Positions 1-8,540 of a stretch of DNA of 64,000 nucleotides are shown piece after piece. Numbering within the stretch: position 1 is the stretch's first letter; each line of letters opens with the position of its first letter. Both the position numbers and the translations under genes were made by a program. This DNA comes from Paenibacillus marchantiae (GTDB lineage Bacteria; Bacillota; Bacilli; Paenibacillales; Paenibacillaceae). Where the stretch lies: the NCBI RefSeq assembly GCF_028771845.1, contig NZ_CP118270.1, forward strand, positions 4,278,001 through 4,342,000, given 5' to 3'. The notes under the pieces were generated by a model that had not been told where the DNA came from, did not search any database, and saw only the letters and a list, made by a program, of their open reading frames with translations.

Positions 1-2
1 CC

Positions 3-755
3 TATTGCCGTGAAGGTCTTTTCATCTATTGCGAGAATTTTGATGACTATCAAGTAGGGATGACGACGCACGGTACATTTGCAGAATATTACGTAGGGGA
101 TGAGAAGTATATCTATGCCATCCCGGATTCCATGAGCTGGGAAACCGCTATGATGATCGAACCACTGGGATGTGTACTTCAGACGTTCATGAAAGCAGGG
201 ACTAAGCCAAGTGACTCTGTACTGGTCCTCGGTTCTGGTGCAATCGGTTCTCTGTGTCAGCTTGTGAGCAAACGATTGGCAAGGCTTACTGTAGGCACGG
301 AAGTTGATCCATTCCGCAAAGAGTTCGCTTCAGAGATCGCGGATCATGTGTTCTATCCTCAGGATCTGATACTGGATAAAGTATACGAGATCAATAATAA
401 CAAGAAGTTTGATATTGTAGTGGACGCGGTTGGTAACCAGCTTCATGTGGGATTTGAGATGATTGCCAAAGGCGGCAAGATCATTCCTATGGGTTATGAC
501 GACAGCTATGAGGTGACGTTCAAATCAACTGCCGTAATTAATGATGGTATTAGTATCATTGGTGCGGTAGCTAATCACTCGATGATCAGTACAGCATTGA
601 AATTTGCACAAAGTATTCCGGAACTGGAGCAAATGGTTACCTCCAAGGAACTGCTGAGTGATTATGAACAGGCATTCAATGGGACAATTGGGTATCATCT
701 GCGTAGCGGAGAGAAATTGCCCATGAATTCGGTTAAAACAGCTCTGATCTTGTAA
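3..755 (+). CDS. Zinc-dependent alcohol/polyol dehydrogenase (MDR family), 5' truncated
   Basis: The reading frame is open from base 3, so the true start lies left of the window. About 250 residues remain. The visible N-terminal end carries closely spaced cysteines (YC then YCEN), as in the structural zinc loop of medium-chain dehydrogenases. A Rossmann fold follows with the nucleotide-binding run VLVLGSGAIGS near the middle. Family members oxidise alcohols or polyols with NAD(P). The substrate cannot be read from this fragment. An MFS permease gene follows on the same strand after 85 bases, so the two may work on the same carbohydrate. Confidence 0.85.
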   Translation, partial: YCREGLFIYCENFDDYQVGMTTHGTFAEYYVGDEKYIYAIPDSMSWETAMMIEPLGCVLQTFMKAGTKPSDSVLVLGSGAIGSLCQLVSKRLARLTVGTEVDPFRKEFASEIADHVFYPQDLILDKVYEINNNKKFDIVVDAVGNQLHVGFEMIAKGGKIIPMGYDDSYEVTFKSTAVINDGISIIGAVANHSMISTALKFAQSIPELEQMVTSKELLSDYEQAFNGTIGYHLRSGEKLPMNSVKTALIL

Positions 756-778
756 GCATGTAGACATTATCGGGTGAG

Positions 779-820
779 CCGCTGCGAAAAGAAGGAGTTC
801 GCAGCGGTGAAAACCACCGC
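779..820 (+). other. Two overlapping, mutually exclusive hairpins
   Basis: CCGCTGCGAA (779-788) pairs with TTCGCAGCGG (798-807). GCGGTG (804-809) can instead pair with CACCGC (815-820). The arms share 804-807, so only one hairpin can form at a time. No U-run follows either stem, so neither is an ordinary terminator. They lie between the dehydrogenase and the MFS gene, just before its ribosome site. Confidence 0.5.
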
Positions 821-840
821 AGAAAAGGGGGAGATATCGA

Positions 841-2085
841 TTGAAGCTGCTACAGGATTTGCCGAGAAATCCGCGGTACTCCATCTTACTTGAACCGGTA
901 TGGGCCATTCCGGGCACGATTGTTCTTTTTTATGCTCCCTTATATATGAAGGAAGCCGGACTTTCGGATATTGAAATTGGTTTGATCAATTCGGTGAATC
1001 TTTATTTTGCCTTTATATTTCAGTTATTTGCGGGTTCAATCACGAATAAGCTTGGCCGCAAGCGAACAACACTGATTTTTGATCTGATTGCTTGGAGTGT
1101 TCCCATGTTCATCTGGGCTTTCTCCCAGAATTTTTGGTTGTTTCTGATCGCTTACCTGCTGAATGCAACCTCCAAATTTGTGACGGTTTCCTTCAACTGT
1201 CTAATTATTGAGGATGTTGAGGAACATAAACGATCCAAGGTATTCGCCATTCTCAACATGATCATTACTGGTGCTGGAGTACTGACACCGATCGCCGGGG
1301 TAGTGATTGCTGATGTTGGCATTGTGCCAACACTAGCCAGTATTTATTTTGTCGGTGGCATCCTCATGACCGTCATGTTCTTCATTCGCAACCGATATAC
1401 GGATGAGACCGCAGTAGGGAAGGAACTTATGGGAATGCATAGCCAGACCGGGGTGATCCAGAGTCTGGCTTCCAGTATGCGACTTTTCGGCAAATCATTC
1501 TACAAACGGAGACTTTTACCGATTATTCTCATCACGGTGCTTTCCAATCTGATCCTGCAGCTGAACTTTTTTCAGGTGATTTTTTTCAAGGAACAATTAA
1601 AATTCAATGATCAGATTATTTCATTTATCCCGGTCGTCACCGCTGTAACCGTCATGCTCTTGTATTTGGTCATTATCCCGCGTCTGAAACGGCGTTCAGA
1701 AGAGAAGTATGTCAGTTTCTCGATCATTTTGAGTACAGTGGGGGCAATACTTTTTCTGTTGATCCCTGCGGGAAATATAGCCATGTTATTTCTGACTCTA
1801 ATTGTACTGGCGGCAGGCAATTTCATCTTACAAACGTACCGGGACTCACTGCTAATGAACCGATTGGGTACACATGAAAAAGCGGATATGTTCTCGGCAG
1901 TGCAGACCGTCATGACGTTAACCGCGATTCCATCAGGTTACCTGACAGGGCTACTGTATCACTATAATCCTGTGCTGTTATTCAGTGTTATTCTTATATT
2001 TTACATCGTACTCATGGTCATTATGTTATTCCTCCCTGATCCCCAGAAACACTCCCAAGTGATCAGTACTTACAAAAATATGTAG
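841..2085 (+). CDS. MFS transporter
   Basis: A 414-residue protein with about 12 hydrophobic helices. The MFS signature loop between helices 2 and 3 is visible as GSITNKLGRKR near residue 62. The start is TTG at 841, placed about 7 bases after the ribosome site GGGGGAG. Family members are proton-coupled transporters of sugars, drugs or other small molecules, and the substrate cannot be told from sequence. It sits between a zinc dehydrogenase and a DUF1349/HAD gene pair on the same strand. This suggests uptake of a sugar or polyol for those enzymes, but that is inference. Confidence 0.85.
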   Translation: MKLLQDLPRNPRYSILLEPVWAIPGTIVLFYAPLYMKEAGLSDIEIGLINSVNLYFAFIFQLFAGSITNKLGRKRTTLIFDLIAWSVPMFIWAFSQNFWLFLIAYLLNATSKFVTVSFNCLIIEDVEEHKRSKVFAILNMIITGAGVLTPIAGVVIADVGIVPTLASIYFVGGILMTVMFFIRNRYTDETAVGKELMGMHSQTGVIQSLASSMRLFGKSFYKRRLLPIILITVLSNLILQLNFFQVIFFKEQLKFNDQIISFIPVVTAVTVMLLYLVIIPRLKRRSEEKYVSFSIILSTVGAILFLLIPAGNIAMLFLTLIVLAAGNFILQTYRDSLLMNRLGTHEKADMFSAVQTVMTLTAIPSGYLTGLLYHYNPVLLFSVILIFYIVLMVIMLFLPDPQKHSQVISTYKNM

Positions 2086-2150
2086 GAGAAGGGGTTTTCT
2101 GTATATGAAACGAATATATAATACAGAAAATGAACCTGGGAGGCATAGAA

Positions 2151-2744
2151 ATGACAAACGTATTTGCAACAGAATCAAGAAACCAAATGAACTGGATCAA
2201 TGAGCCACAGACCTGGTCTTATACCGATCAAGGCGTTCTAATTGTAGAAGCTCAGGCTGATACGGACTTTTTCCAGGACCCAGCGGGTAAACACATCCGT
2301 GCAACCGCGCCATTTCTGTCGATGCCGGTGCCTAATGATTTCGAAATGACGACCCAGCTAACCGTGAACATGCAACATCAGTATGATTCCGGATGTTTGA
2401 TGGTGATGGCGGATGAGCGAAACTGGTGCAAGCTTTGTTTTGAGTATGATGGAAAAGCGGCTACCATTGTGTCGGTAGTAACGAAGGAAGGTTCATCCGA
2501 CGATTGCAATTCGGTTGAAGTTCCCGTAACGAATCCTTATCTGCGCATACGCAAAGTGGAGGACTGCATTTCATTCTTTTATTCACCCGATGGGGTGGAG
2601 TGGAAATTAATTCGATATTTCGGCATGCCGATAGAGGGAGAGATCCGGGCTGGAGTTGTTGGACAGTCACCAGCCGGAACGGGATGCACCTGTCACTTTT
2701 TATCGATGAATGTTACCCGTCCGGACGTGACTGCACGCTTCTAA
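2151..2744 (+). CDS. DUF1349 (concanavalin-like fold) protein
   Basis: A 197-residue cytoplasmic protein. It has the typical DUF1349 layout: a mixed beta-sheet protein with WINEPQTWSY near the start, a central block (DSGCLMVMADERNWCKL) and a closing block around GVEWKLIRYF. The family is related to concanavalin-like, regucalcin-type sugar-associated folds, and its exact function is not established. I prefer the ATG at 2151 over an upstream in-frame ATG at 2130, because GGGAGG at 2139-2144 is correctly spaced for 2151. The HAD phosphatase follows after a short gap, which suggests one transcript. Confidence 0.8.
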   Translation: MTNVFATESRNQMNWINEPQTWSYTDQGVLIVEAQADTDFFQDPAGKHIRATAPFLSMPVPNDFEMTTQLTVNMQHQYDSGCLMVMADERNWCKLCFEYDGKAATIVSVVTKEGSSDDCNSVEVPVTNPYLRIRKVEDCISFFYSPDGVEWKLIRYFGMPIEGEIRAGVVGQSPAGTGCTCHFLSMNVTRPDVTARF

Positions 2745-2791
2745 GCCTATTTTCCCGCCAATCGGCTGATCATTGGAGGGAGAAAAGCGGA

Positions 2792-3433
2792 ATGGTACAA
2801 GCTTTTATTTTGGATTTTGATGGACTTATTGTGGACACGGAGACTCCCTGGTTCTATGCTTTTCGCGATATTTATAAAGAGCATGGACTTGAACTTGGGC
2901 TAGAGCTTTGGTCGAAAAACGTAGGAACATCGTTTGAAGAATTTCACCCTTTTCTATACCTGGAGCAAGCGCTGCAAAAACCGATCGATCACGATCATAT
3001 CAAGTTGCTCTCTGAACAGAAATACGAAGCATACCTGGGACAGGCAGCAATTCTTCCAGGCGTGCATGAGTTGCTCCGGTCTGCCCGTAAAAAGGGAATT
3101 CAACTTGCCGTTGCTTCCAGCTCTACCCGGGATTGGGTTCATGGTTATTTGCGCACACTCGGCATTTTCGAACTATTCGATGTCATTCATACAGCCGAGG
3201 ACGTCAAGAGGGTTAAACCGGACCCGGAATTGTATCTGCTCGCCCTGGAGAGTCTCGGGATCGGGGCATCCGAAGCGGTTGTGTTCGAAGACTCGCCGAA
3301 TGGACTGAAGGCAGCCAAAGCCGCGGGGATTCGCTGTGTCATTGTGCCTAACGAGGTAACGCGTAATCTGGAATTCTCGAAGTATGATCTGCGGTTAACC
3401 TCGCTGGCAGAGATCACGATGGAAATCCTTTAA
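2792..3433 (+). CDS. HAD-superfamily phosphatase / beta-phosphoglucomutase-like
   Basis: A 213-residue protein with all four HAD motifs. Motif I is DFDGLIVDTE at about residues 7-16, with the nucleophile as the first Asp. Motif II is the ASSSTR region. Motif III is the Lys in VKPDPELY, and motif IV is VFEDSPNG. The cap domain has the C1 helical type of beta-phosphoglucomutases and small sugar-phosphate phosphatases. The open frame extends further upstream, but the ribosome site GGAGGG at 2775-2780 selects ATG 2792. The 3' end overlaps the convergent AraC gene by 4 bases. A sugar phosphate is the likely substrate. Confidence 0.88.
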   Translation: MVQAFILDFDGLIVDTETPWFYAFRDIYKEHGLELGLELWSKNVGTSFEEFHPFLYLEQALQKPIDHDHIKLLSEQKYEAYLGQAAILPGVHELLRSARKKGIQLAVASSSTRDWVHGYLRTLGIFELFDVIHTAEDVKRVKPDPELYLLALESLGIGASEAVVFEDSPNGLKAAKAAGIRCVIVPNEVTRNLEFSKYDLRLTSLAEITMEIL

Positions 3434-4245
3434 CTCTGGTATTGCTTGCGTAACTCGATAGGGGAGATTCCTTCATATTTTTTGAATACGGATCCAAAAT
3501 AACTGGCGCTGTTGAAACCAACAGCCCGGGCGATCTCGTGGGCCGTTATTCCGGCGTCATGGACGAGCATTTCTTTGGCTTTCAATAACCGATACCGTGT
3601 CAGATAATCAAGCGGAGTCATTTGGAATTCCTTTTTGAATATCCGATTCAAATGCTGTTCGGTGACGTCCATTTGCTGAGCCAGCATGGAGAGCGAGATA
3701 TCCTGATCATAATTTTGCTTGATAAAAGTAACCAGTCCGGTCAGCTTTAATCGGGCATCCGAGCGTTCATAAGCACCATAACGATCTCCATCAATGGTTA
3801 ACCTGACCAGTAGCATGTATAGCAATGCGGATACGTGCCAGATCTGATCCTTGTGCCGGGACTGTAGCGCCAACGTTATTTCATGCAACAGGATATGAAG
3901 CATCCCATCCGGCTTGAAGGCGCGCAGCTCCCCGATCTGCAAGGTATGCAGAAACCGGGGCAATAAATAGCCATTAAAGGACAAACAATCGAACAACAAT
4001 GAATCACTCAAATTGTCGTAACGGTATGTGACCTCCGGGAACATAATAAGAGCTGTTCCTTTCCGAATCGAAAACTCATGATTTTGGGCTGCAATTTTCC
4101 CTGTTCCCCCGATACACTGCACAATACTGTAATCCCGTGAATGGCCGTTCCAATTCATTAATTCATCTACGGTCAGCTGGTTTTGACCTGTAATCATAAG
4201 CGGCATATCGGTATCCAGTGAATTCCCCGTACTAGGTTTCGGCAT
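3430..4245 (-). CDS. AraC-family transcriptional regulator
   Basis: About 271 residues. The N-terminal half resembles a cupin sensor (RKGTALIMFPEVTYRY). The C-terminal 100 residues are a standard AraC double helix-turn-helix (ISLSMLAQQMDVTEQHLNR, then HEIARAVGFNSASYFGSVFK). An ATG at 4263 is in frame, but its upstream bases hold no ribosome site. GAGGAA lies about 10 bases before the ATG at 4245, so I prefer that start. The gene is convergent with the HAD phosphatase, overlapping by 4 bases, and likely senses a sugar for the operon on its left. Confidence 0.88.
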   Translation of the reverse strand: MPKPSTGNSLDTDMPLMITGQNQLTVDELMNWNGHSRDYSIVQCIGGTGKIAAQNHEFSIRKGTALIMFPEVTYRYDNLSDSLLFDCLSFNGYLLPRFLHTLQIGELRAFKPDGMLHILLHEITLALQSRHKDQIWHVSALLYMLLVRLTIDGDRYGAYERSDARLKLTGLVTFIKQNYDQDISLSMLAQQMDVTEQHLNRIFKKEFQMTPLDYLTRYRLLKAKEMLVHDAGITAHEIARAVGFNSASYFGSVFKKYEGISPIELRKQYQS

Positions 4246-4427
4246 CGTTGTGTTATTCCTCATTTCGTTAAAGGTCGTGTGCGTAAATGGCGCGGATACA
4301 GAGTTAAAAGAAACCTGATTTGAATTATATTACATAAATAACATTAATTTAAACGAACTATTTACTTCGATGAACGACTTATCGAAAACCTTTTAGGATT
4401 ATGTATCATCATGTCGATGCCTTGCCA

Positions 4428-4456
4428 TTATCAGACCAAACAGTATACGCTATAAT
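4428..4456 (+). promoter_or_regulatory. Candidate sigma-A promoter for the FAD oxidase gene
   Basis: A consensus -10 TATAAT at 4451-4456 is preceded by a weak -35 TTATCA at 4428-4433, with a 17-base spacer. It lies 32 bases before the oxidase start. Confidence 0.5.
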
Positions 4457-4487
4457 GGATACAGTGATTTAGGAAAGGGATGCAGTC

Positions 4488-5618
4488 ATGAAGAAAGTCA
4501 TCGTCGTAGGATCAGGAATTCTTGGGGCTTCCACAGCATATCAATTGGCAAAACGGGGTGCGGAAGTTCTTATTATAGACCGGAAAGATCGAGGGCAGGC
4601 TACGGATGCTGCTGCCGGGATCATCTGTCCCTGGTTATCTCAGCGCCGTAATCAGGATTGGTATCAGCTTGCCAAGGCGGGTGCACGTTTTTATCCCGGT
4701 TTAATTGAAGAACTCAAGAGTGAAGGGGAAACGGAAACGGGTTACGCTCAAGTGGGTGCTCTTAGTATTCATACGGAAGTAGAGAAAATCAACAAGATGC
4801 AGGAGCGAGCACACCTTCGTAAAGAAGATGCACCGGAGATTGCCGATATTACCCGTCTGGATGCAAAAGAAACCCATGAGCGTTTTCCTCTCCTGGAGGA
4901 GAACTTTCAGTCCGTCTACATCAGCGGAGCTGCGCGTATCGATGGACGTGCAACGCGTGATGCCTTAATCCGATCGGCACAGCGAAATGGAGCGGTCCTG
5001 ATTAATGGGGACGCGACACTTCAATATGAATCGGACCGAGTAACTGGAGTGGTTGTTGACGGTCAAGTCATATCGGCTGACGAGGTTATTGTGTGTGCCG
5101 GCGCTTGGGCTAGTGAACTGTTGAAGCCCTTGGGCATTGATTTTAAGGTTCATTATCAGAAGGCGCAAATTATGCATTTGCAGGTTCATGATCGAGAAGA
5201 CACTGGGAAATGGCCTGTGGTCATGCCTCCTTCGGATCAATATCTGTTAGCCTTTGATCAACAGAAGATTGTGATCGGGGCGACTCACGAAAATGATATT
5301 GAAGGCTATGATATAAGAGTAACCGCAGGCGGAATGCAGGAAATTTTGAATAAAGGATTGGAACTGGCTCCAGGTTTAGCCGATAGCACGTTTCAGGAAG
5401 TAAGAGTAGGTTTCCGTCCGTTTACACCAGGTTTTCTTCCGGTAATGGGTGCTGTTCCTGGTTGGGAGGGCTTGATCACAGCCAATGGACTTGGAGCGTC
5501 TGGTCTCACGATGGGGCCTTTTATTGGAAGTCAACTGGCCAAGTTGGCTATGGGTTTGGATTTGGATATCGATATTCAGCCATATGACCTTGGAAAAGCA
5601 ATGGATTATCAGAAATGA
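4488..5618 (+). CDS. FAD-dependent oxidoreductase, DAO family
   Basis: 376 residues. It opens directly with the dinucleotide-binding beta-alpha-beta motif VVGSGILGASTAY, followed by an acidic strand end (LIIDR), which is typical of FAD binding. The C-terminal block VGFRPFTPGFLPVMGAVPG and the GLGASGLTMGP segment match glycine oxidase/D-amino-acid dehydrogenase relatives. Such enzymes oxidise a secondary amine or D-amino acid and pass electrons to oxygen or the chain. The ribosome site AGGAAAGGGA precedes ATG 4488. TenA lies 560 bases downstream beyond a TPP riboswitch, so a ThiO-like role is possible, but this gene is not itself behind the riboswitch. Confidence 0.85.
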   Translation: MKKVIVVGSGILGASTAYQLAKRGAEVLIIDRKDRGQATDAAAGIICPWLSQRRNQDWYQLAKAGARFYPGLIEELKSEGETETGYAQVGALSIHTEVEKINKMQERAHLRKEDAPEIADITRLDAKETHERFPLLEENFQSVYISGAARIDGRATRDALIRSAQRNGAVLINGDATLQYESDRVTGVVVDGQVISADEVIVCAGAWASELLKPLGIDFKVHYQKAQIMHLQVHDREDTGKWPVVMPPSDQYLLAFDQQKIVIGATHENDIEGYDIRVTAGGMQEILNKGLELAPGLADSTFQEVRVGFRPFTPGFLPVMGAVPGWEGLITANGLGASGLTMGPFIGSQLAKLAMGLDLDIDIQPYDLGKAMDYQK

Positions 5619-5626
5619 GGTGAACG

Positions 5627-5917
5627 ATGACGTATTCACAGCGCTTAACTCACGGTAACTCATCAGACATTATTTATCTGGAGCACCAGATTGGCATCGC
5701 CGAGGAGGAACTAGCAAAAGCCGAGGAAGAGCGGAGGGGTTACGAATCGGATTTAGACAAGTTAAGGACGTCTCCGGCGTATCATGCAACTTCAGCGACG
5801 AACGTCTCTAATGAGCAAAAATGGGTGGATGAGTTAAACAAATTGCAAAGTATGATTAAGGATATCCGCACTCGACTTAAAAACTTGCAAGAAGAGTTAG
5901 AGGAACTTGAAGATTAA
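5627..5917 (+). CDS. Small coiled-coil protein of unknown function
   Basis: 96 residues, highly charged. Heptad-like runs (IAEEELAKAEEERRGYESDL and IRTRLKNLQEELEELED) predict two helices forming a coiled coil. There is no signal peptide or membrane segment. It starts 8 bases after the oxidase stop, with GAGGTGA as its ribosome site, so it is probably co-transcribed with the oxidase. I do not recognise a family. Confidence 0.7.
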   Translation: MTYSQRLTHGNSSDIIYLEHQIGIAEEELAKAEEERRGYESDLDKLRTSPAYHATSATNVSNEQKWVDELNKLQSMIKDIRTRLKNLQEELEELED

Positions 5918-5967
5918 TAGGAATAGTTGACATTTGGAAAAACACATGTTGTAATAAGCCTGAGCTA

Positions 5968-6056
5968 TTTGCAGGGGGACTGTTCGCAGTTGAGAAGGTT
6001 AAAACCTGACCCTTTGAACCTGTTAGTTAATACTGACGTAGGGAGCAAATGACATG
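5968..6056 (+). promoter_or_regulatory. TPP riboswitch (THI element) with antiterminator
   Basis: The conserved THI-box pieces appear in order: GTTGAGAAGG, then CCCTTTGAACCTG, then TTAATACTGACGTAGGGAG. P1 can form from TTTGC (5968-5972) with GCAAA (6045-6049). The 3' side of the aptamer (6040-6056) can instead pair with 6061-6076, the 5' arm of the following terminator. That gives a classical ligand-off switch: bound TPP closes P1, frees the terminator and stops tenA transcription. Confidence 0.93.
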
Positions 6057-6071
6057 TACTCATGTTATTTT

Positions 6072-6104
6072 GCCCTTGCCGAAAATAGGACAAGGGCTTT
6101 TTGG
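6072..6104 (+). terminator. Rho-independent terminator of the TPP riboswitch
   Basis: GCCCTTG (6072-6078) pairs with CAAGGGC (6091-6097), followed by a run of Us. The 5' arm overlaps the antiterminator partner at 6061-6076, so it is conditional on aptamer folding. Confidence 0.88.
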
Positions 6105-6182
6105 TCTGCATTTTGGATGACAGAACGCGATAGCTGGATGTGAAGCGGGAACATTATAATTTTAATATAAGGAGAAATGATC

Positions 6183-6851
6183 ATGTCATTTTCAAGAACG
6201 TTAATAGATAAGTCCAGAACCGTATGGGAAGATGGATACAACCATCCTTTTTTACATGAAATGGGGAAAGGCACACTGGATCAGGAAGCGTTTAAGTTTT
6301 ATCTTCTTCAGGACTATACATATCTGATTGAATATGCGAAGATTTTTGCCATGGGTGCGGTCAAGGCGACAGATGAAAAAATGATGACGAACTTTACGGT
6401 TATTCAACACGCTATTCTGTACGAAGAAATGGATTTGCATCGAAATTATATGAATGAATTTGGGATTACGCTGGATGAAAATCATGCTGTCAAACCCTCT
6501 CTTTATAACAAGGCCTATACGTCGAATATGATGAGTGTTGCACAAACAGGTGGGGTTGCTGAAATCATCGCCGTCATTTTCCCTTGTGCGTGGACGTATT
6601 ACGACTATGCCACAAGATTAAAAGAACAATATCGAGATTCATTAGAGGGCAATTTCTATCAGACTTGGATCGAAAATTATGCAAGTGATGAATTCCGCGA
6701 CTCATTCGAATGGTTCTATGATACACTGGATGCATTATGTGAACATAAAACAGAGCCGGAACTGGAGGCCATTGAAGACATATTCAGAAGAAGTGTTGAA
6801 TTTGAATATCTGTTCTGGGATATGGCTTATAAACGGCAACTCTCGTACTGA
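6183..6851 (+). CDS. tenA: TenA aminopyrimidine aminohydrolase (thiaminase II)
   Basis: 222 residues of an all-helical TenA fold. Cys135 lies in IFPCAWTYY, the position of the catalytic Cys of Bacillus TenA. The late EFEYLFWDMAY segment carries the conserved Glu. The enzyme hydrolyses the 4-amino group of aminomethyl-pyrimidines and so salvages the thiamine pyrimidine moiety from degraded thiamine. An ATG at 6177 is too close to AAGGAGA (6169-6175), so the ATG at 6183 is preferred. It lies behind a TPP riboswitch, and no other thiamine gene is near, so this is a stand-alone salvage unit. Confidence 0.93.
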   Translation: MSFSRTLIDKSRTVWEDGYNHPFLHEMGKGTLDQEAFKFYLLQDYTYLIEYAKIFAMGAVKATDEKMMTNFTVIQHAILYEEMDLHRNYMNEFGITLDENHAVKPSLYNKAYTSNMMSVAQTGGVAEIIAVIFPCAWTYYDYATRLKEQYRDSLEGNFYQTWIENYASDEFRDSFEWFYDTLDALCEHKTEPELEAIEDIFRRSVEFEYLFWDMAYKRQLSY

Positions 6852-6894
6852 TGAATGCAATCTACTACAACCAGAGATAAGGATGAACATACAG

Positions 6895-7428
6895 ATGAAC
6901 AATCGTGGAGAACGCATCTATTTACGATTTTTGAACGTGGAAGACGCTGCTGGGCTACTGGATTTGCAGTTCCGTAACCGGGCTATTTTCGAAGAAATAT
7001 CGGCAAGCGAACGATCGGATACATTCTATACATTGGAGGGCCAAGTAGCCCTTCTCGAAGGTTGGAACAAGGCGAGGGAAGAGGGGAAACGGTACTCTTT
7101 CGGGATCTTTCTGAACCATACGCATGAGCTTATTGGGGAGATCTCTCTGTTCGAGCTTGAACTGGATTCCACCACCAAATGGATTGTTGGTTATGTGCTC
7201 GATCAGGTGCAGAATGGCAAGGGATATATGAGTGAAGCCCTTCAGCTAGCACTGGATTTTGCTATGAATGAAGCGGGTATAAAACGAGTGGAGGCAGGTG
7301 CGCTGCCCGACAATGCCGGATCGATTCGAGTGCTTCGCAAGGCGGGCTTTCAGGAGACGGACCGGCAGAATATTAAAATCAAGGGGATTTGGAAGGAACA
7401 TATGATGTTTGCAGTGGATTTGCAATAG
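6895..7428 (+). CDS. GNAT-family N-acetyltransferase (RimJ/RimL type)
   Basis: About 177 residues. It opens with GERIYLRFLNVEDA, typical of the RimJ/RimL branch. The acetyl-CoA loop area is seen in VLDQVQNGKGYMSEALQLAL, followed by KRVEAGALPDNAGSIRVLRK and AGFQE. It transfers an acetyl group to an amine or a protein N-terminus, and the target is unknown. The frame is open far upstream across tenA. The choice between ATG 6883 and ATG 6895 is uncertain: AAGGA at 6879-6883 favours 6895. It follows tenA by about 40 bases and may share its transcript. Confidence 0.85.
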   Translation: MNNRGERIYLRFLNVEDAAGLLDLQFRNRAIFEEISASERSDTFYTLEGQVALLEGWNKAREEGKRYSFGIFLNHTHELIGEISLFELELDSTTKWIVGYVLDQVQNGKGYMSEALQLALDFAMNEAGIKRVEAGALPDNAGSIRVLRKAGFQETDRQNIKIKGIWKEHMMFAVDLQ

Positions 7429-7477
7429 GTTACTAGATATCGTAACGTGAACCACCTAAATCATCCAGGGGGAACTT

Positions 7478-8377
7478 ATGAATAAGCGGAAACAAATGTT
7501 ATTGGACTCAGCGCTTGTACTCTTTGGGAAACATGGAGTGACCAACACCTCCATACAAATGATCCTAGACGAGTCAGGTGTGTCCAAAGGAACATTTTAT
7601 AAATTCTTTGGCTCGAAGGATGATTGTATTCTTGCCATTCTGGAGCAACGTGTACAGGAAGATATGATGATTCGTAAAGATTTGGAGAGCCAAAGCTATG
7701 CTTCCGATTTTGATTTACTGGTGGATCAGATTATGGTGCCGATGATTTTGCCAGAAAAAAAGCTTGTTGTGGAGCTATTCTGGACAGGCTTCTACTCTGG
7801 AGAATGCGATCTGAAAAACTTGACTCGCATGCAGTTAAATTGGTTATCTGAACGACTGGTACAGGTATTTGGGAAAGAATTAAAACCTTTTGCTTATGAA
7901 GGGGCTATTTTTGGTTTTGGCATGATCCATCAAATCTCGAACATGTGGAGAAACTTCCATCTTGACCAACCGGATTGGAACCATCTTGTGCCCAAAATCC
8001 TGAACTACATTGAAATCTTGCTTCGTTCCATGCTGGAAAGACAAGAGCATATTATTGATTTTCCAAGTCTTTTGATGATCGCTCCTGATTCCAAAGAAAT
8101 TGTGTTGGATAAAAATAACCTGATTGCAGGTCTTCAGAAATTCAGTCATTCTATTCTCCAATTGGAAGTACCTATTAAAGCGAAAGAACTGACCAAAGGG
8201 CTGCTTGTTTTAGTTGAGCAGAAAGAGATCAATATCTCCATGTTGGAAGTAACGCTACAGGCGTTTCAAACGGAATTTGAATCGTCTTCTCTTCAGTGTG
8301 AGACAAACAGGATTGTCAAAGATTGCAGATCGTATCTCGAACAATTCAGGCAGATCCTCATGGAGAGAACGAGTTAA
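7478..8377 (+). CDS. TetR-family transcriptional regulator
   Basis: 299 residues, long for TetR. The N-terminal DNA-binding domain is clear: LLDSALVLFGKHGVTNTS, then the recognition helix GVSKGTFYKFFGSKDD. The remaining roughly 240 residues form a helical ligand-binding region, about 100 residues larger than usual. The ribosome site GGGGGA precedes ATG 7478. The drug exporter at 8541-10040 is convergent with it across a shared terminator. That exporter also has a divergent TetR gene of its own, so the target of this regulator is open. Confidence 0.88.
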   Translation: MNKRKQMLLDSALVLFGKHGVTNTSIQMILDESGVSKGTFYKFFGSKDDCILAILEQRVQEDMMIRKDLESQSYASDFDLLVDQIMVPMILPEKKLVVELFWTGFYSGECDLKNLTRMQLNWLSERLVQVFGKELKPFAYEGAIFGFGMIHQISNMWRNFHLDQPDWNHLVPKILNYIEILLRSMLERQEHIIDFPSLLMIAPDSKEIVLDKNNLIAGLQKFSHSILQLEVPIKAKELTKGLLVLVEQKEINISMLEVTLQAFQTEFESSSLQCETNRIVKDCRSYLEQFRQILMERTS

Positions 8378-8438
8378 CGCAGCTGTTCTTACTTACGTGT
8401 GCAGGCAAATTGTTCATTTATATTATGTAATACACCAC

Positions 8439-8492
8439 AAAAAAGCGGCAGATTGGACATAAAACTTAGTGTCCTGATCTGCCGCTTTTTAT
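8439..8492. terminator. Bidirectional Rho-independent terminator
   Basis: A 14-bp stem (8440-8453 with 8477-8490, core GCGGCAGAT) is flanked by an A-run and a T-run. It can serve both the TetR gene on the plus strand and the MFS gene on the minus strand. Confidence 0.85.
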
Positions 8493-8540
8493 ATAAGATA
8501 CAATAGGCTCTACATGATGTAATTCATGTAAATATTGTTC

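Noticed and set aside
1611-1913. Antisense open frame inside the MFS gene
   Set aside because: A shadow of the real gene, with no ribosome site and no family resemblance. The same holds for the other short antisense frames across the window.
4488-5618. ThiO glycine oxidase of thiamine synthesis
   Set aside because: The DAO-family fold fits, but the gene lies before the TPP riboswitch, with its own promoter and no thiS or thiG neighbour.
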